Positions 11,330-17,993 of a stretch of DNA of 64,000 nucleotides are shown here, piece after piece (position 1 is the first letter of the stretch; the number at the start of each line of letters is the position of its first letter). This DNA comes from an uncultured Clostridia bacterium (GTDB lineage Bacteria; Bacillota; Clostridia; Christensenellales; Borkfalkiaceae). The DNA is taken from assembly GCA_944338165.1 (NCBI GenBank), contig CALVLN010000005.1, forward strand, positions 79,077 to 143,076. The letters are read 5' to 3'. A program made the translations under genes and the position numbers. The notes beneath the pieces are model-generated. The model had not been told where the DNA came from. It saw nothing but the letters and a program-made list of their open reading frames with translations, and searched no databases.

Positions 11330-11358
11330 ATTATACCGCCCCGCCGCCCGTTTGTCAA
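11330..11358 (-). promoter_or_regulatory. Consensus sigma-A promoter of the tyrS leader
   Basis: TTGACA (11353-11358), exactly 17 bases, TATAAT (11330-11335): a perfect match. Predicted start near 11323. Confidence 0.9.
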
Positions 11359-11363
11359 ACGTT

Positions 11364-11561
11364 TCAGCCAACTTTTTCCGACGGCGCGCGCCCGCCGCGC
11401 GCCCATTCCGCCCGCTCGATCACGTTGAGCCCGGAAAGCCGCAGGAACCTCTCCAGCATCTCCTCCGTCGAGCATGCCTCCTTCAGCCTCTCCGCCAGCA
11501 TCCCGTCCAGCGCCTGTGCGCGCGCCCTTCTCGCTCGTTCGATCACTGCTTCTGCACTCAT
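11364..11561 (-). CDS. Small hypothetical protein
   Basis: 65 residues, not recognised. Mostly helical, rich in Ala, Arg and Glu (MSAEAVIERARRARAQALDG). The start at 11561 is supported by AAGGAGG ten bases upstream. The stop lies 5 bases before the tyrS -35. It is divergent from the WYL regulator, whose operator lies between the two genes, so the pair may be co-regulated. Function unknown. Confidence 0.6.
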   Translation of the reverse strand: MSAEAVIERARRARAQALDGMLAERLKEACSTEEMLERFLRLSGLNVIERAEWARGGRAPSEKVG

Positions 11562-11598
11562 GTTTGCTTTCCTCCTTGATTTCGGCCCCATTGTATCA

Positions 11599-11635
11599 CA
11601 GATATGTTGACATATATTGTCATATCTGCTATACT
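11599..11635 (+). promoter_or_regulatory. Promoter and palindromic operator of the WYL regulator
   Basis: TTGACA (11607-11612), 17 bases, TATACT (11630-11635). It is overlaid by a nested inverted repeat, CAGATATG (11599-11606) with CATATCTG (11621-11628), and inside it TGACA with TGTCA. The dyad covers the -35 and most of the spacer, as expected of an autorepressor site. Confidence 0.7.
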
Positions 11636-11673
11636 TTTTTTAGCAAATCATTCTTTTTTTTCGGAGAATTGCC

Positions 11674-12603
11674 GTGAAATATCAAATCATGATCGATATC
11701 CTGTTTACCCTGCTCAGCAAGCGCCGCTCGAGCGCCGGCGAACTCGCCGCAAAATTCGGCGTTTCGCAGCGCACCGTTTACCGCTACCTCGACGAAATGA
11801 CGATCGCGGGCATTCCCATCGACGTCAGGCGCGGCGCGGGCGGCGGCGTGTTTATCTCCGACGCCTTCAAGCTCCCCAAAGGGTTCATGACGCAGAAGGA
11901 ATACGGCAAGACCATAGAAGCGCTGCTCGCGCTCAAGGGGCAGATGCCCGACGACGGCGCGATCGACTCCGCCCTTGAAAAACTTTCCGCGCAGGTCAAG
12001 TCGGAAAAGCAGGACCTCACCATCTCGGGCAACATTCTGGTCGACAGCGGCTCCTGGGGGGATACGCGGCAGTTTTCCGACAAACTCGCCCTCGTGGAGC
12101 GCGCCGTGGAAGAACGCGAAGCGCTGCGCATCGACTACGTCTCCCGCGAGGGGGAACGCTCGCAGCGCAAGATCCTGCCCCACCTGCTCGTCTACAAACA
12201 GAACATCTGGTATGTGTACGCATACTGCACCAAGCGCAGCGATTTCCGCCTCTTCAAACTGGGGCGGATGCTCGCCGTGATCAAGACGGGCGAGACGTTC
12301 ACGCCCCTGCCCTTCTCGCGCGAGCAGGTCCCGCTCACCTTCTGGCACAGCGAGGAACATAACGTCGAAGCCGAATTTCTCATTGCGCCCGTAGCGCTAC
12401 CCTTTGCCGAGGAATGGCTGGGCATCGAGAACATCCGCGAGCGGGGCGGGCAGTATTTTGCGGAAGTCTCCCTCCCGGACGATGCTTCGCTCGTCGGCAA
12501 GATCTTGTCCGCGGGGGCGGGCCTTGCCGTGCTCGCGCCGGAAGAGCTCAGATCGCGCGTCACCCTGGAAGCAAGGCGCATTGCCGAACGCTATCGGGAC
12601 TGA
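11674..12603 (+). CDS. HTH and WYL-domain transcriptional regulator (YafY type)
   Basis: 309 residues. An N-terminal helix-turn-helix (residues ~1-60, SAGELAAKFGVSQRTVYRYLDEM) is followed by a WYL ligand-binding domain (LRIDYVSREGERSQRKILPHLLVYKQNIWYVYAYC...FRLFKLGRM) and a WCX-like C-terminus. The family senses ligands, often nucleic acids or nucleotides, and controls stress or defence genes. The start is GTG 11674 with GGAG 9 bases upstream. The palindrome over its own promoter suggests autoregulation. No obvious target other than itself and the divergent 65-residue gene is visible. Confidence 0.88.
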   Translation: MKYQIMIDILFTLLSKRRSSAGELAAKFGVSQRTVYRYLDEMTIAGIPIDVRRGAGGGVFISDAFKLPKGFMTQKEYGKTIEALLALKGQMPDDGAIDSALEKLSAQVKSEKQDLTISGNILVDSGSWGDTRQFSDKLALVERAVEEREALRIDYVSREGERSQRKILPHLLVYKQNIWYVYAYCTKRSDFRLFKLGRMLAVIKTGETFTPLPFSREQVPLTFWHSEEHNVEAEFLIAPVALPFAEEWLGIENIRERGGQYFAEVSLPDDASLVGKILSAGAGLAVLAPEELRSRVTLEARRIAERYRD

Positions 12604-12626
12604 CCGCGCCCCTAACGGGAAAAAGC

Positions 12627-12669
12627 AAAGCACTCCGAACGCCCTGCAAAGCGTTCGGAGTGCTTTTTT
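12627..12669. terminator. Bidirectional terminator
   Basis: A 16-bp near-perfect stem (12627-12642 with 12651-12666) with an 8-base loop, T-rich on the plus side and A-rich on the other. It serves the WYL gene and, on the minus strand, the convergent lipoprotein gene. Confidence 0.92.
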
Positions 12670-12706
12670 CGGGAGATCCCCGTATCTTATGTCGGTTTGC
12701 GCCCGC

Positions 12707-13507
12707 TTATGCGTCGTAGCGGAAGACGAGATATTCCGGGCCTGTATAATGAAAATATACGCCGCCGACATAAAACGCGATTATTGCTGCGCCATACCCC
12801 CAATGATCGCTGTCCACCCGCACGACGTACGATCCGTCGTAACAGCCGAAATAGGAAACCTCGAGGATCTCCGTCCCGTATTCCACTTCCCCCGTAGAGC
12901 CATCACAAAATCCCGCCGGAAATTCAAGAAAATAGGTGTTTTTGATGTCCCGCTCCACAGAAGGATCCAGCGGCTGCAGCTCTGCCTCCGGGGTGAAATC
13001 GATCTCCACGCCGTCTCCCGATCCCTCCGCACCTTCCACGACCACGTTCCCGTAGGAATAATATGAGATGTGCATGAGGTCGTTCTGCGTCAGATATCCC
13101 TGCGTATACGCATCATACAGGTTATAAAACGTCCCCATATCCTCCGACGGATCGGGAACGACGATATGCTGTCTGCGCAGTTCATCTATCTCCTCTTTGA
13201 TATATCCGATCTGCAGGTTCAATGAATCGATGCGCTGTTTCAGATAAGCGATCTCCTCCTGCGCGTCATCCATCGCGATCTCCTGCTCCAATAAGCGCGA
13301 AAGAATGGCCTCCTCCCGCGCCTTCATTCGTTCAAGCTCCGCCTTGAGGGCGCGGATCTCTGCCTGCATCGATTTGATCACGCGATCGTCCGTAACCTGC
13401 CCTTGGGAAGACTCCTGCGGCTGCGGATCCCCGCCGCAGGCGGGAAAGACCGCGACACAAGCGAGTACGGCAAGCAGCAATACGGCTTTCAGGGTTTTGT
13501 GTTTCAT
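12707..13507 (-). CDS. Coiled-coil lipoprotein, function unknown
   Basis: 266 residues. Signal peptide MKHKTLKAVLLLAVLACVAV ends in a lipobox FPAC at about residue 24. Residues ~45-115 form a heptad-rich coiled coil (KSMQAEIRALKAELERMKAREE and onward). The rest is acidic and aromatic-rich, with repeated Tyr/Gly strands. Probably anchored outside the membrane. It has its own promoter and the terminator at 12627-12669. No family recognised. Confidence 0.75.
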   Translation of the reverse strand: MKHKTLKAVLLLAVLACVAVFPACGGDPQPQESSQGQVTDDRVIKSMQAEIRALKAELERMKAREEAILSRLLEQEIAMDDAQEEIAYLKQRIDSLNLQIGYIKEEIDELRRQHIVVPDPSEDMGTFYNLYDAYTQGYLTQNDLMHISYYSYGNVVVEGAEGSGDGVEIDFTPEAELQPLDPSVERDIKNTYFLEFPAGFCDGSTGEVEYGTEILEVSYFGCYDGSYVVRVDSDHWGYGAAIIAFYVGGVYFHYTGPEYLVFRYDA

Positions 13508-13576
13508 GTGTTCTCCTCCCGTATGTTTTTAACTATTTGTGCTGAATGTGCCGAAAATCATGCCTCTTTTAAGTCC

Positions 13577-13604
13577 ATTATAACATGCAGTCGCCGTTTG
13601 TCAA
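13577..13604 (-). promoter_or_regulatory. Sigma-A promoter of the coiled-coil lipoprotein
   Basis: TTGACA (13599-13604), 16 bases, TATAAT (13577-13582). Confidence 0.75.
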
Positions 13605-13667
13605 GGGGAGCGGCGCATGTTATGCCGCCGAGCCCCTTCCGGCGCGCAAAAACGCGGCGGGCGGGCG

Positions 13668-13675
13668 CATACTAT
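13668..13675 (+). promoter_or_regulatory. Possible sporulation-type -10 of murG
   Basis: CATACTAT fits the sigma-G -10 (CATnnTA) exactly and the sigma-E -10 (CATACAnT) at seven of eight bases. It ends 5 bases before the murG ATG. No convincing -35 of either type is seen, so this is tentative. Confidence 0.35.
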
Positions 13676-13680
13676 ATGGT

Positions 13681-14784
13681 ATGAACTACATTCTCTTTAC
13701 GGGGGGCGGGAGCGCGGGGCACGTGGTGCCCAACCTCGCCCTCATGAAAGCGCTTGCCCCCTCCTTCCGCATCGGATACCTCGGCACGGGCGGCATGGAG
13801 GAAGCGCTCGTCCGCGCCGAGGGATACGATTTTTACCGCGTCGACTGCCCGAAACTCGTACGCAAGCTGACGGCGAAAAATCTCACGCTGCCCTTCCGCA
13901 TTCCCGCCGCCGTCAAAAAAGCGGAACGATTTCTCCGCGCCGATCCGCCCGACCTCGTCTTTTCCAAGGGCGGCTACGCAAGTTTCCCCGCGGCGGCCGC
14001 CGCCTTCCGCCTGCACGTCCCCGTCGTCACGCACGAGAGCGATCTTTCCCCGGGGCTCTGCACCCGCCTCCTCGCGGGGAAATGCCGCTTCGTGCTCACC
14101 GCCTTCCCCGAAACGGCGCAGAAATTTGCGCGGGGCAGATGCCTCGGCGCGCCGCTGCGCGGGGAACTGTTCACGGGCGGACGGCGGAAAGCGCGGCGCA
14201 AATACGGGCTGCCCGAGGAGGGACGGACGCTGCTCGTTTTAGGCGGCGGCAGCGGGAGCGCTGCGCTCAACCGCTTCGTGCGGGAGCACCTGCCGTCGCT
14301 CCTCGACCGCTACTCCGTGCTCCATCTGTGCGGGAAAGGCAACGCAGTGCCCTTCCCCTGCCGCAGATACGTGCAATGCGAATACGAACCCGAGATGCAG
14401 GACGCCTACGCCGCCGCCGACGCCGTCCTCGCGCGCGCGGGGAGCAACACGGTATTTGAAGTGCTTGCCCTGAAAAAACCGGCCGCCTTCGTGCCGCTGG
14501 AAAAGGCTTCCCGCGGCGATCAGCTGCAAAACGCGCGCTATTTTGCGGAAAAAGGCCTGTGCGCCGTCCTGCGCGAGCGCGAACTTTCCGCCTCGCCCAA
14601 GGCGTGCCTTCTGCGCATCCGGGCGCTTGCGGACGACCGTGCCCTGCGCGCCGCCCTGGATGCCTGCACCCTCGCGAACGGAACGCCGCAGATCGCCGCG
14701 CTGCTCTCGGAGCTTGCCGCGTCGCCCGCTCATGCGGCGGGCACGAGGTCGTATCCGCCGCCGAAGAGCTCGCTTTCCAAATAA
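13681..14784 (+). CDS. murG: UDP-GlcNAc:undecaprenyl-PP-MurNAc-pentapeptide GlcNAc transferase
   Basis: GT28 glycosyltransferase that completes lipid II at the inner membrane face. 367 residues with GGGSAGHVVPN near the N-terminus, VTHESDLSPG, LVLGGGSGSAALN at the start of the C-terminal Rossmann domain, RAGSNTVFEVLALKKPAAFVPL and a GDQLQNA loop. It stands alone rather than in a division/cell-wall cluster, next to sporulation genes. It has no ribosome binding site and a sporulation-like -10, so it may be a spore-specific copy; the rest of the genome is needed to tell. The 3' end overlaps convergent yunB by 55 bases. Confidence 0.88.
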   Translation: MNYILFTGGGSAGHVVPNLALMKALAPSFRIGYLGTGGMEEALVRAEGYDFYRVDCPKLVRKLTAKNLTLPFRIPAAVKKAERFLRADPPDLVFSKGGYASFPAAAAAFRLHVPVVTHESDLSPGLCTRLLAGKCRFVLTAFPETAQKFARGRCLGAPLRGELFTGGRRKARRKYGLPEEGRTLLVLGGGSGSAALNRFVREHLPSLLDRYSVLHLCGKGNAVPFPCRRYVQCEYEPEMQDAYAAADAVLARAGSNTVFEVLALKKPAAFVPLEKASRGDQLQNARYFAEKGLCAVLRERELSASPKACLLRIRALADDRALRAALDACTLANGTPQIAALLSELAASPAHAAGTRSYPPPKSSLSK

Positions 14785-15398
14785 ACTTCGGGGATCTTCC
14801 CCACGAGCACGCTCTCGCAGAGCAGCACCTGACTGCGCAGCGTAAAGCCGTCCGTGCCGCCCGGCATGACGATGGAGACGTCCGCCGCCACTTCAAGATA
14901 GACGGAATGGCGGGTCTGGTTAATGCCCGCGCCCTCGAATCCCGACAAAAACCGGCAGGTGACCGTGCTGACGGGGATGATCTTGACGGAAAAACGCGGC
15001 CCGAAGCCCGACCACGCCTCCACGCCCGTCAGCGCGCCCAGCGGGATCTCGATCCCCTCCTCGCCCCGCGCCTGCAATCGGCTCTGCGCATAGGACGCCG
15101 TGTCGCGGGCGATGCGGTTGATCTCATAAGAGTTTGCCGTAAGCGACAGGATGTTTCCCTCGCCGTCCCGCGTGACGGTGACGAGGTCCTCATAGCGGGT
15201 GCGGTCTGCAAGCGTCGCGTAAACGGCGTCGTTGACGGCGGACGCCGCGGCAGAGCGCATCGCCGTTTCCGCCACCGAGCGGATGACCGCCGTCAGGTTG
15301 CAATGCAGCCAGACGGAAATGCAGACGACGACAAGAAGGACGGCGGCGGCGATGAGGCGGCGCCGCCATTTGCTTTTCGGCGGACGATAGCGTTTCAC
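14730..15398 (-). CDS. yunB: Sporulation protein YunB
   Basis: 222 residues: a basic N-terminus (MKRYRPPKSKWRRR), one membrane segment (~15-33) and a soluble domain carrying the YunB signature around ILSLTANSYEINRIARD and GTLTG-like IPLGALTGV. YunB is a mother-cell (sigma-E) sporulation protein in Bacillus, of unknown biochemical role. The start is GTG 15398, five bases after a perfect sigma-E -10. Confidence 0.88.
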   Translation of the reverse strand: MKRYRPPKSKWRRRLIAAAVLLVVVCISVWLHCNLTAVIRSVAETAMRSAAASAVNDAVYATLADRTRYEDLVTVTRDGEGNILSLTANSYEINRIARDTASYAQSRLQARGEEGIEIPLGALTGVEAWSGFGPRFSVKIIPVSTVTCRFLSGFEGAGINQTRHSVYLEVAADVSIVMPGGTDGFTLRSQVLLCESVLVGKIPEVYLESELFGGGYDLVPAA

Positions 15399-15403
15399 AG
15401 CCT

Positions 15404-15432
15404 ATTGTATGCCCTTCCGCCCGCCGTTATGT
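15404..15432 (-). promoter_or_regulatory. Sigma-E-like promoter of yunB
   Basis: The -10 CATACAAT (15404-15411) matches the sigma-E consensus fully. A weaker -35, ACATAAC (15426-15432), lies 14 bases upstream. Only five bases separate the -10 from GTG. Confidence 0.6.
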
Positions 15433-15484
15433 GGCGCCCGCCCCCAAAGAAAAAGCGCCGCACGCTGCCCGCGCGGACGCCCTT

Positions 15485-15862
15485 TCAGTTTTTCTTGGAA
15501 TGCGAACGGAAGAGAAACGCCATGAGGAAGGAAAAGACGACGGCGGCGGAGACGCCGGCGCTCGCCGCCGAAAGCGACCCCGTGAGCGCCCCGAACCAGC
15601 TCTGCTGCGCGCCCTGCATGGCGCCGAGGGCGAGCAGATAGCCAAACCCCGAAATGGGGACCGTCGCCCCCGCGCCCGCAAACTCGACGAGCGGCTGATA
15701 CAGCCCCAGCGCCGTGAAAAATACGCCCGTCAGCATAAAGATGACGAGGATCTTGCCGGACGTGAGGTCGGTGAAGTTGATGACGAGCTGCGCCGCCATG
15801 CAGATGAGCCCTCCGACCGCAAACGCCTTGGCAAACGCGAAAAAAATTTCCAGGATCTCCAT
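15485..15862 (-). CDS. spoVAE: Stage V sporulation protein AE (SpoVAE)
   Basis: 125 residues with four hydrophobic segments; family sequence LVEFAGAGATVPISGFGYLLALGA is clear. Part of the SpoVA channel that imports dipicolinic acid into the forespore and releases it at germination. The ATG follows the spoVAD stop by one base (TGA-G-ATG) and GGAGG lies within spoVAD, so the two are co-translated. Confidence 0.93.
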   Translation of the reverse strand: MEILEIFFAFAKAFAVGGLICMAAQLVINFTDLTSGKILVIFMLTGVFFTALGLYQPLVEFAGAGATVPISGFGYLLALGAMQGAQQSWFGALTGSLSAASAGVSAAVVFSFLMAFLFRSHSKKN

Positions 15863-15863
15863 C

Positions 15864-16868
15864 TCATTCCTCCCTGTATTCGATGCTGACCGCGTGCGCG
15901 ATGCAGGGGATGCTCTCCCCCTGCCCGCTCGAGACGGTGGACAGAAGCGCGCCCGTGGCGACGAAGAGCATGCGGCGGCACGCCCCGCGCCGCAGCTTGT
16001 CGAGGAGATAGGAATTGAACACCACCGCGCTGCACCCCGCGCCGCTGCCGCCCTGAAATTCGTCCTCGACGACCTGATAGACGATCTCCCCGCAGTCGAC
16101 GTGATTCGGCTGCAGATCGACGCCCTTCTCCCAGCAAAGATCCTTGAGGATGCGGCTGCCGAGGGCGCCCAGATCCCCCGTGACGATGAGATCGTACGCC
16201 GACGCATCCCTGCCCGTATCGCGAAAATGCGCGAGGACGGTATCGCAGCAGGCCGGGCTCATCGCAGCGCCCATATTGTTGACGTCGGAAATACCGAAAT
16301 CCACCACCCTGCCGAAGGTCGCAGAGGTGATCGCGAGCGGCGAAGAAGAACCGCTTGCCCGTTCGAGCACCGTCGCCCCCGCGCCCGTCACCGTCCACTG
16401 CGACTGCGGCGGGCGCGTCGTGCCCAGCTCCAGCGGATAGCGGTACTGCCGCTCGGCGGAGGAAAAATGGCTTCCCGTCGCCGCGACGGCGCGGCGGACG
16501 TAGCCGCCGTCGATGAGGCAGGCGCCGAGCGCAAGGCTTTCCGCCATCGTCGAACACGCCCCGTACACGCCCAAAAAAGGCATGGGAAGCTCCCGCGCCG
16601 CAAACGAAGCGGAGATGATCTGATTGAGCAGATCCCCCGCGATGAGCACGTCGATCTCCTCTTCCGTATACCCCGCATTGCGGATCGCCTGCCCGATGGC
16701 AAAGGAGAGCATCTTGCGCTCCGCCTTTTCATAGGTGCTCTCGCCGAACAGGTCGTCGGAAAGCGCCTTGTCTACATAGTTCCCCACGATGCCCGCGCAT
16801 TCCTTGGGGCCCGCGCAGGACGCGCCCGCGGCGATCCTCGGCGCATGCGAAAAAAAAACCGTCTGCAT
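15864..16868 (-). CDS. spoVAD: Stage V sporulation protein AD (SpoVAD)
   Basis: 334 residues with a thiolase-like fold that binds dipicolinic acid. Typical blocks are GPKECAGIVG-like SCAGPKECAGIVGNYVD, the YGACSTMAESLALGA segment with its cysteine, and GSHFSSAERQYRYPLELGTTRPP. The start at 16868 has AAGGAGAAG just upstream. It is first in spoVAD-spoVAE and separated from spoVAC by the AAA protease unit. Confidence 0.95.
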   Translation of the reverse strand: MQTVFFSHAPRIAAGASCAGPKECAGIVGNYVDKALSDDLFGESTYEKAERKMLSFAIGQAIRNAGYTEEEIDVLIAGDLLNQIISASFAARELPMPFLGVYGACSTMAESLALGACLIDGGYVRRAVAATGSHFSSAERQYRYPLELGTTRPPQSQWTVTGAGATVLERASGSSSPLAITSATFGRVVDFGISDVNNMGAAMSPACCDTVLAHFRDTGRDASAYDLIVTGDLGALGSRILKDLCWEKGVDLQPNHVDCGEIVYQVVEDEFQGGSGAGCSAVVFNSYLLDKLRRGACRRMLFVATGALLSTVSSGQGESIPCIAHAVSIEYREE

Positions 16869-16883
16869 ACTTCTCCTTTTTTT

Positions 16884-16913
16884 CAGTATGCGGACGCATG
16901 CCGCGGTCCATGC
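16884..16913 (-). promoter_or_regulatory. Sigma-G-like promoter of spoVAD
   Basis: GCATG (16909-16913), 18 bases, CATACTG (16884-16890), close to the forespore sigma-G consensus (GhATr, CATnnTA) with one mismatch at the last -10 base. The position fits the known sigma-G control of spoVA. Confidence 0.55.
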
Positions 16914-16944
16914 GCGCATCGCCGGTTTTGGGGAAAAAACGCAC

Positions 16945-16972
16945 AAAAAAAGGCGAGATCTTCGCCTTTTTA
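16945..16972 (-). terminator. Terminator of the AAA protease / YbjN unit
   Basis: AAGGCGA with TTCGCCTT around a four-base loop, followed on the minus strand by a run of T. It separates the unit from spoVAD. Confidence 0.85.
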
Positions 16973-16975
16973 CCA

Positions 16976-16994
16976 TATTATGTGTGACATAATA
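16976..16994. repeat. Inverted repeat, related to 45951-45992
   Basis: TATTATGT-GTG-ACATAATA, a perfect 8-3-8 palindrome followed by CTATG. The same core (TTATGnnTGACATArTACTATG) recurs at 45978-45997. Both copies lie directly beside a terminator. Function unknown. Confidence 0.5.
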
Positions 16995-17022
16995 CTATGT
17001 AGATTTGAAAATCCATGCGTTT

Positions 17023-17490
17023 TTATTGCAAAAACGCCATCAGATCCGCCTTCCCTTGGTTGAGCGCAAGGAACTTGTCGTTATAGTCGTCCACCACCAT
17101 CGCCGAAAACGCGAGGATGTATTTTACCACTTCGAGGTCCGGCTCCGCCCCGCAGAAGCAGGAACTCATGCGGAAAGAGATCTCCCCGCTGCGCGGATCG
17201 ACCTCGAAATTGCCGTCGGTGAGTTTGTTGTTGACGGCGGTGACGGCGAGCGCTCCCTGCGCGAGCAGGTCGCGGCGCAGCGCGAACGGCAGCACGGACC
17301 GCATGAGCAGCGTCTCCCTCCTGCCGTCGATCTCGAAAGAAAAGCGCATGGCAAGGTCGTCTCCCGTCATCGTATAGCGGACGGAAAAGATCCCCCCTTC
17401 TTCCGCGCTGCGATACGGCCAACCCTGTTCCTCAAGCCAGGCGCAGAAGGCGCGGTACAGCCGACCGGCGCGCACGTTTGCATCGTTCAT
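17023..17490 (-). CDS. YbjN-like protein, second copy
   Basis: 155 residues resembling the YbjN / type III chaperone-like fold: FSVRYTMTGDDLAMRFSFEIDG, LPFALRRD, LAVTAVNNKLTDGNFEVDPRSGEISFRMSS and a final helix with YILAFSAMVVDDYNDKFL. It is a paralogue of the upstream gene (17503-17982). Both lie directly downstream of the fused AAA protease and are likely partners or adaptors for it, which is inference from position. Confidence 0.7.
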   Translation of the reverse strand: MNDANVRAGRLYRAFCAWLEEQGWPYRSAEEGGIFSVRYTMTGDDLAMRFSFEIDGRRETLLMRSVLPFALRRDLLAQGALAVTAVNNKLTDGNFEVDPRSGEISFRMSSCFCGAEPDLEVVKYILAFSAMVVDDYNDKFLALNQGKADLMAFLQ

Positions 17491-17502
17491 GACGTCACTC
17501 CT

Positions 17503-17982
17503 TTACGAATTGATCCAGCGGTAGAGATCGGGAAACGCGATCTCCCCCTTGCTGAACCGCAGCAGCTGCTGCGCATATTTGTCCACCGTGGCGCACGCCG
17601 CGGCGATCAGCGCCTCATAAAGCTGCGGCGAAGGGATGCTGCGCCGGATGCTCGACGAGAGGCGGAACACGACGGCGCCCGTAGAAAGATCCAGATCGAA
17701 AGAACCGTAGGAAAGCTGACAGTTGACGGCGTTCAGCGCCACCGCCCCGTCCACCCGCCGCTCCTCGCCGAAGCGGAAGGAAAGCGGGGAATAGACGAGG
17801 ATGAGCTGCATGGACGCCTCGATCACGAGGCGCAGGGCAATGGGGCCGGAACCGCCCTTCACCGCAAACTCCACGCTGCGCGACGGCGCGTCTTTGGCGT
17901 ACCTCCAGCCGCCGCCGTCCAGCATGCCGAGAAGCACGCCGTACGCCTCATCCGCCTGATGCAGGATGCGTTCGTCTTGCAT
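17503..17982 (-). CDS. YbjN-like protein, first copy
   Basis: 159 residues of the same family: LRLVIEASMQLILVYSPLSFRF, VALNAVNCQLSYGSFDLDLSTGAVVFRLSSS and a C-terminal helix with ACATVDKYAQQLL. The aligned pattern N-x(2)-L-x(2)-G-x-F-x-[VL]-D with ArPAGE-like turn is shared with the next gene. It starts 11 bases after the AAA protease stop. YbjN proteins have chaperone-like folds and no agreed biochemical activity. Confidence 0.7.
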   Translation of the reverse strand: MQDERILHQADEAYGVLLGMLDGGGWRYAKDAPSRSVEFAVKGGSGPIALRLVIEASMQLILVYSPLSFRFGEERRVDGAVALNAVNCQLSYGSFDLDLSTGAVVFRLSSSIRRSIPSPQLYEALIAAACATVDKYAQQLLRFSKGEIAFPDLYRWINS

Positions 17983-17993
17983 GCGGCGCCTCC

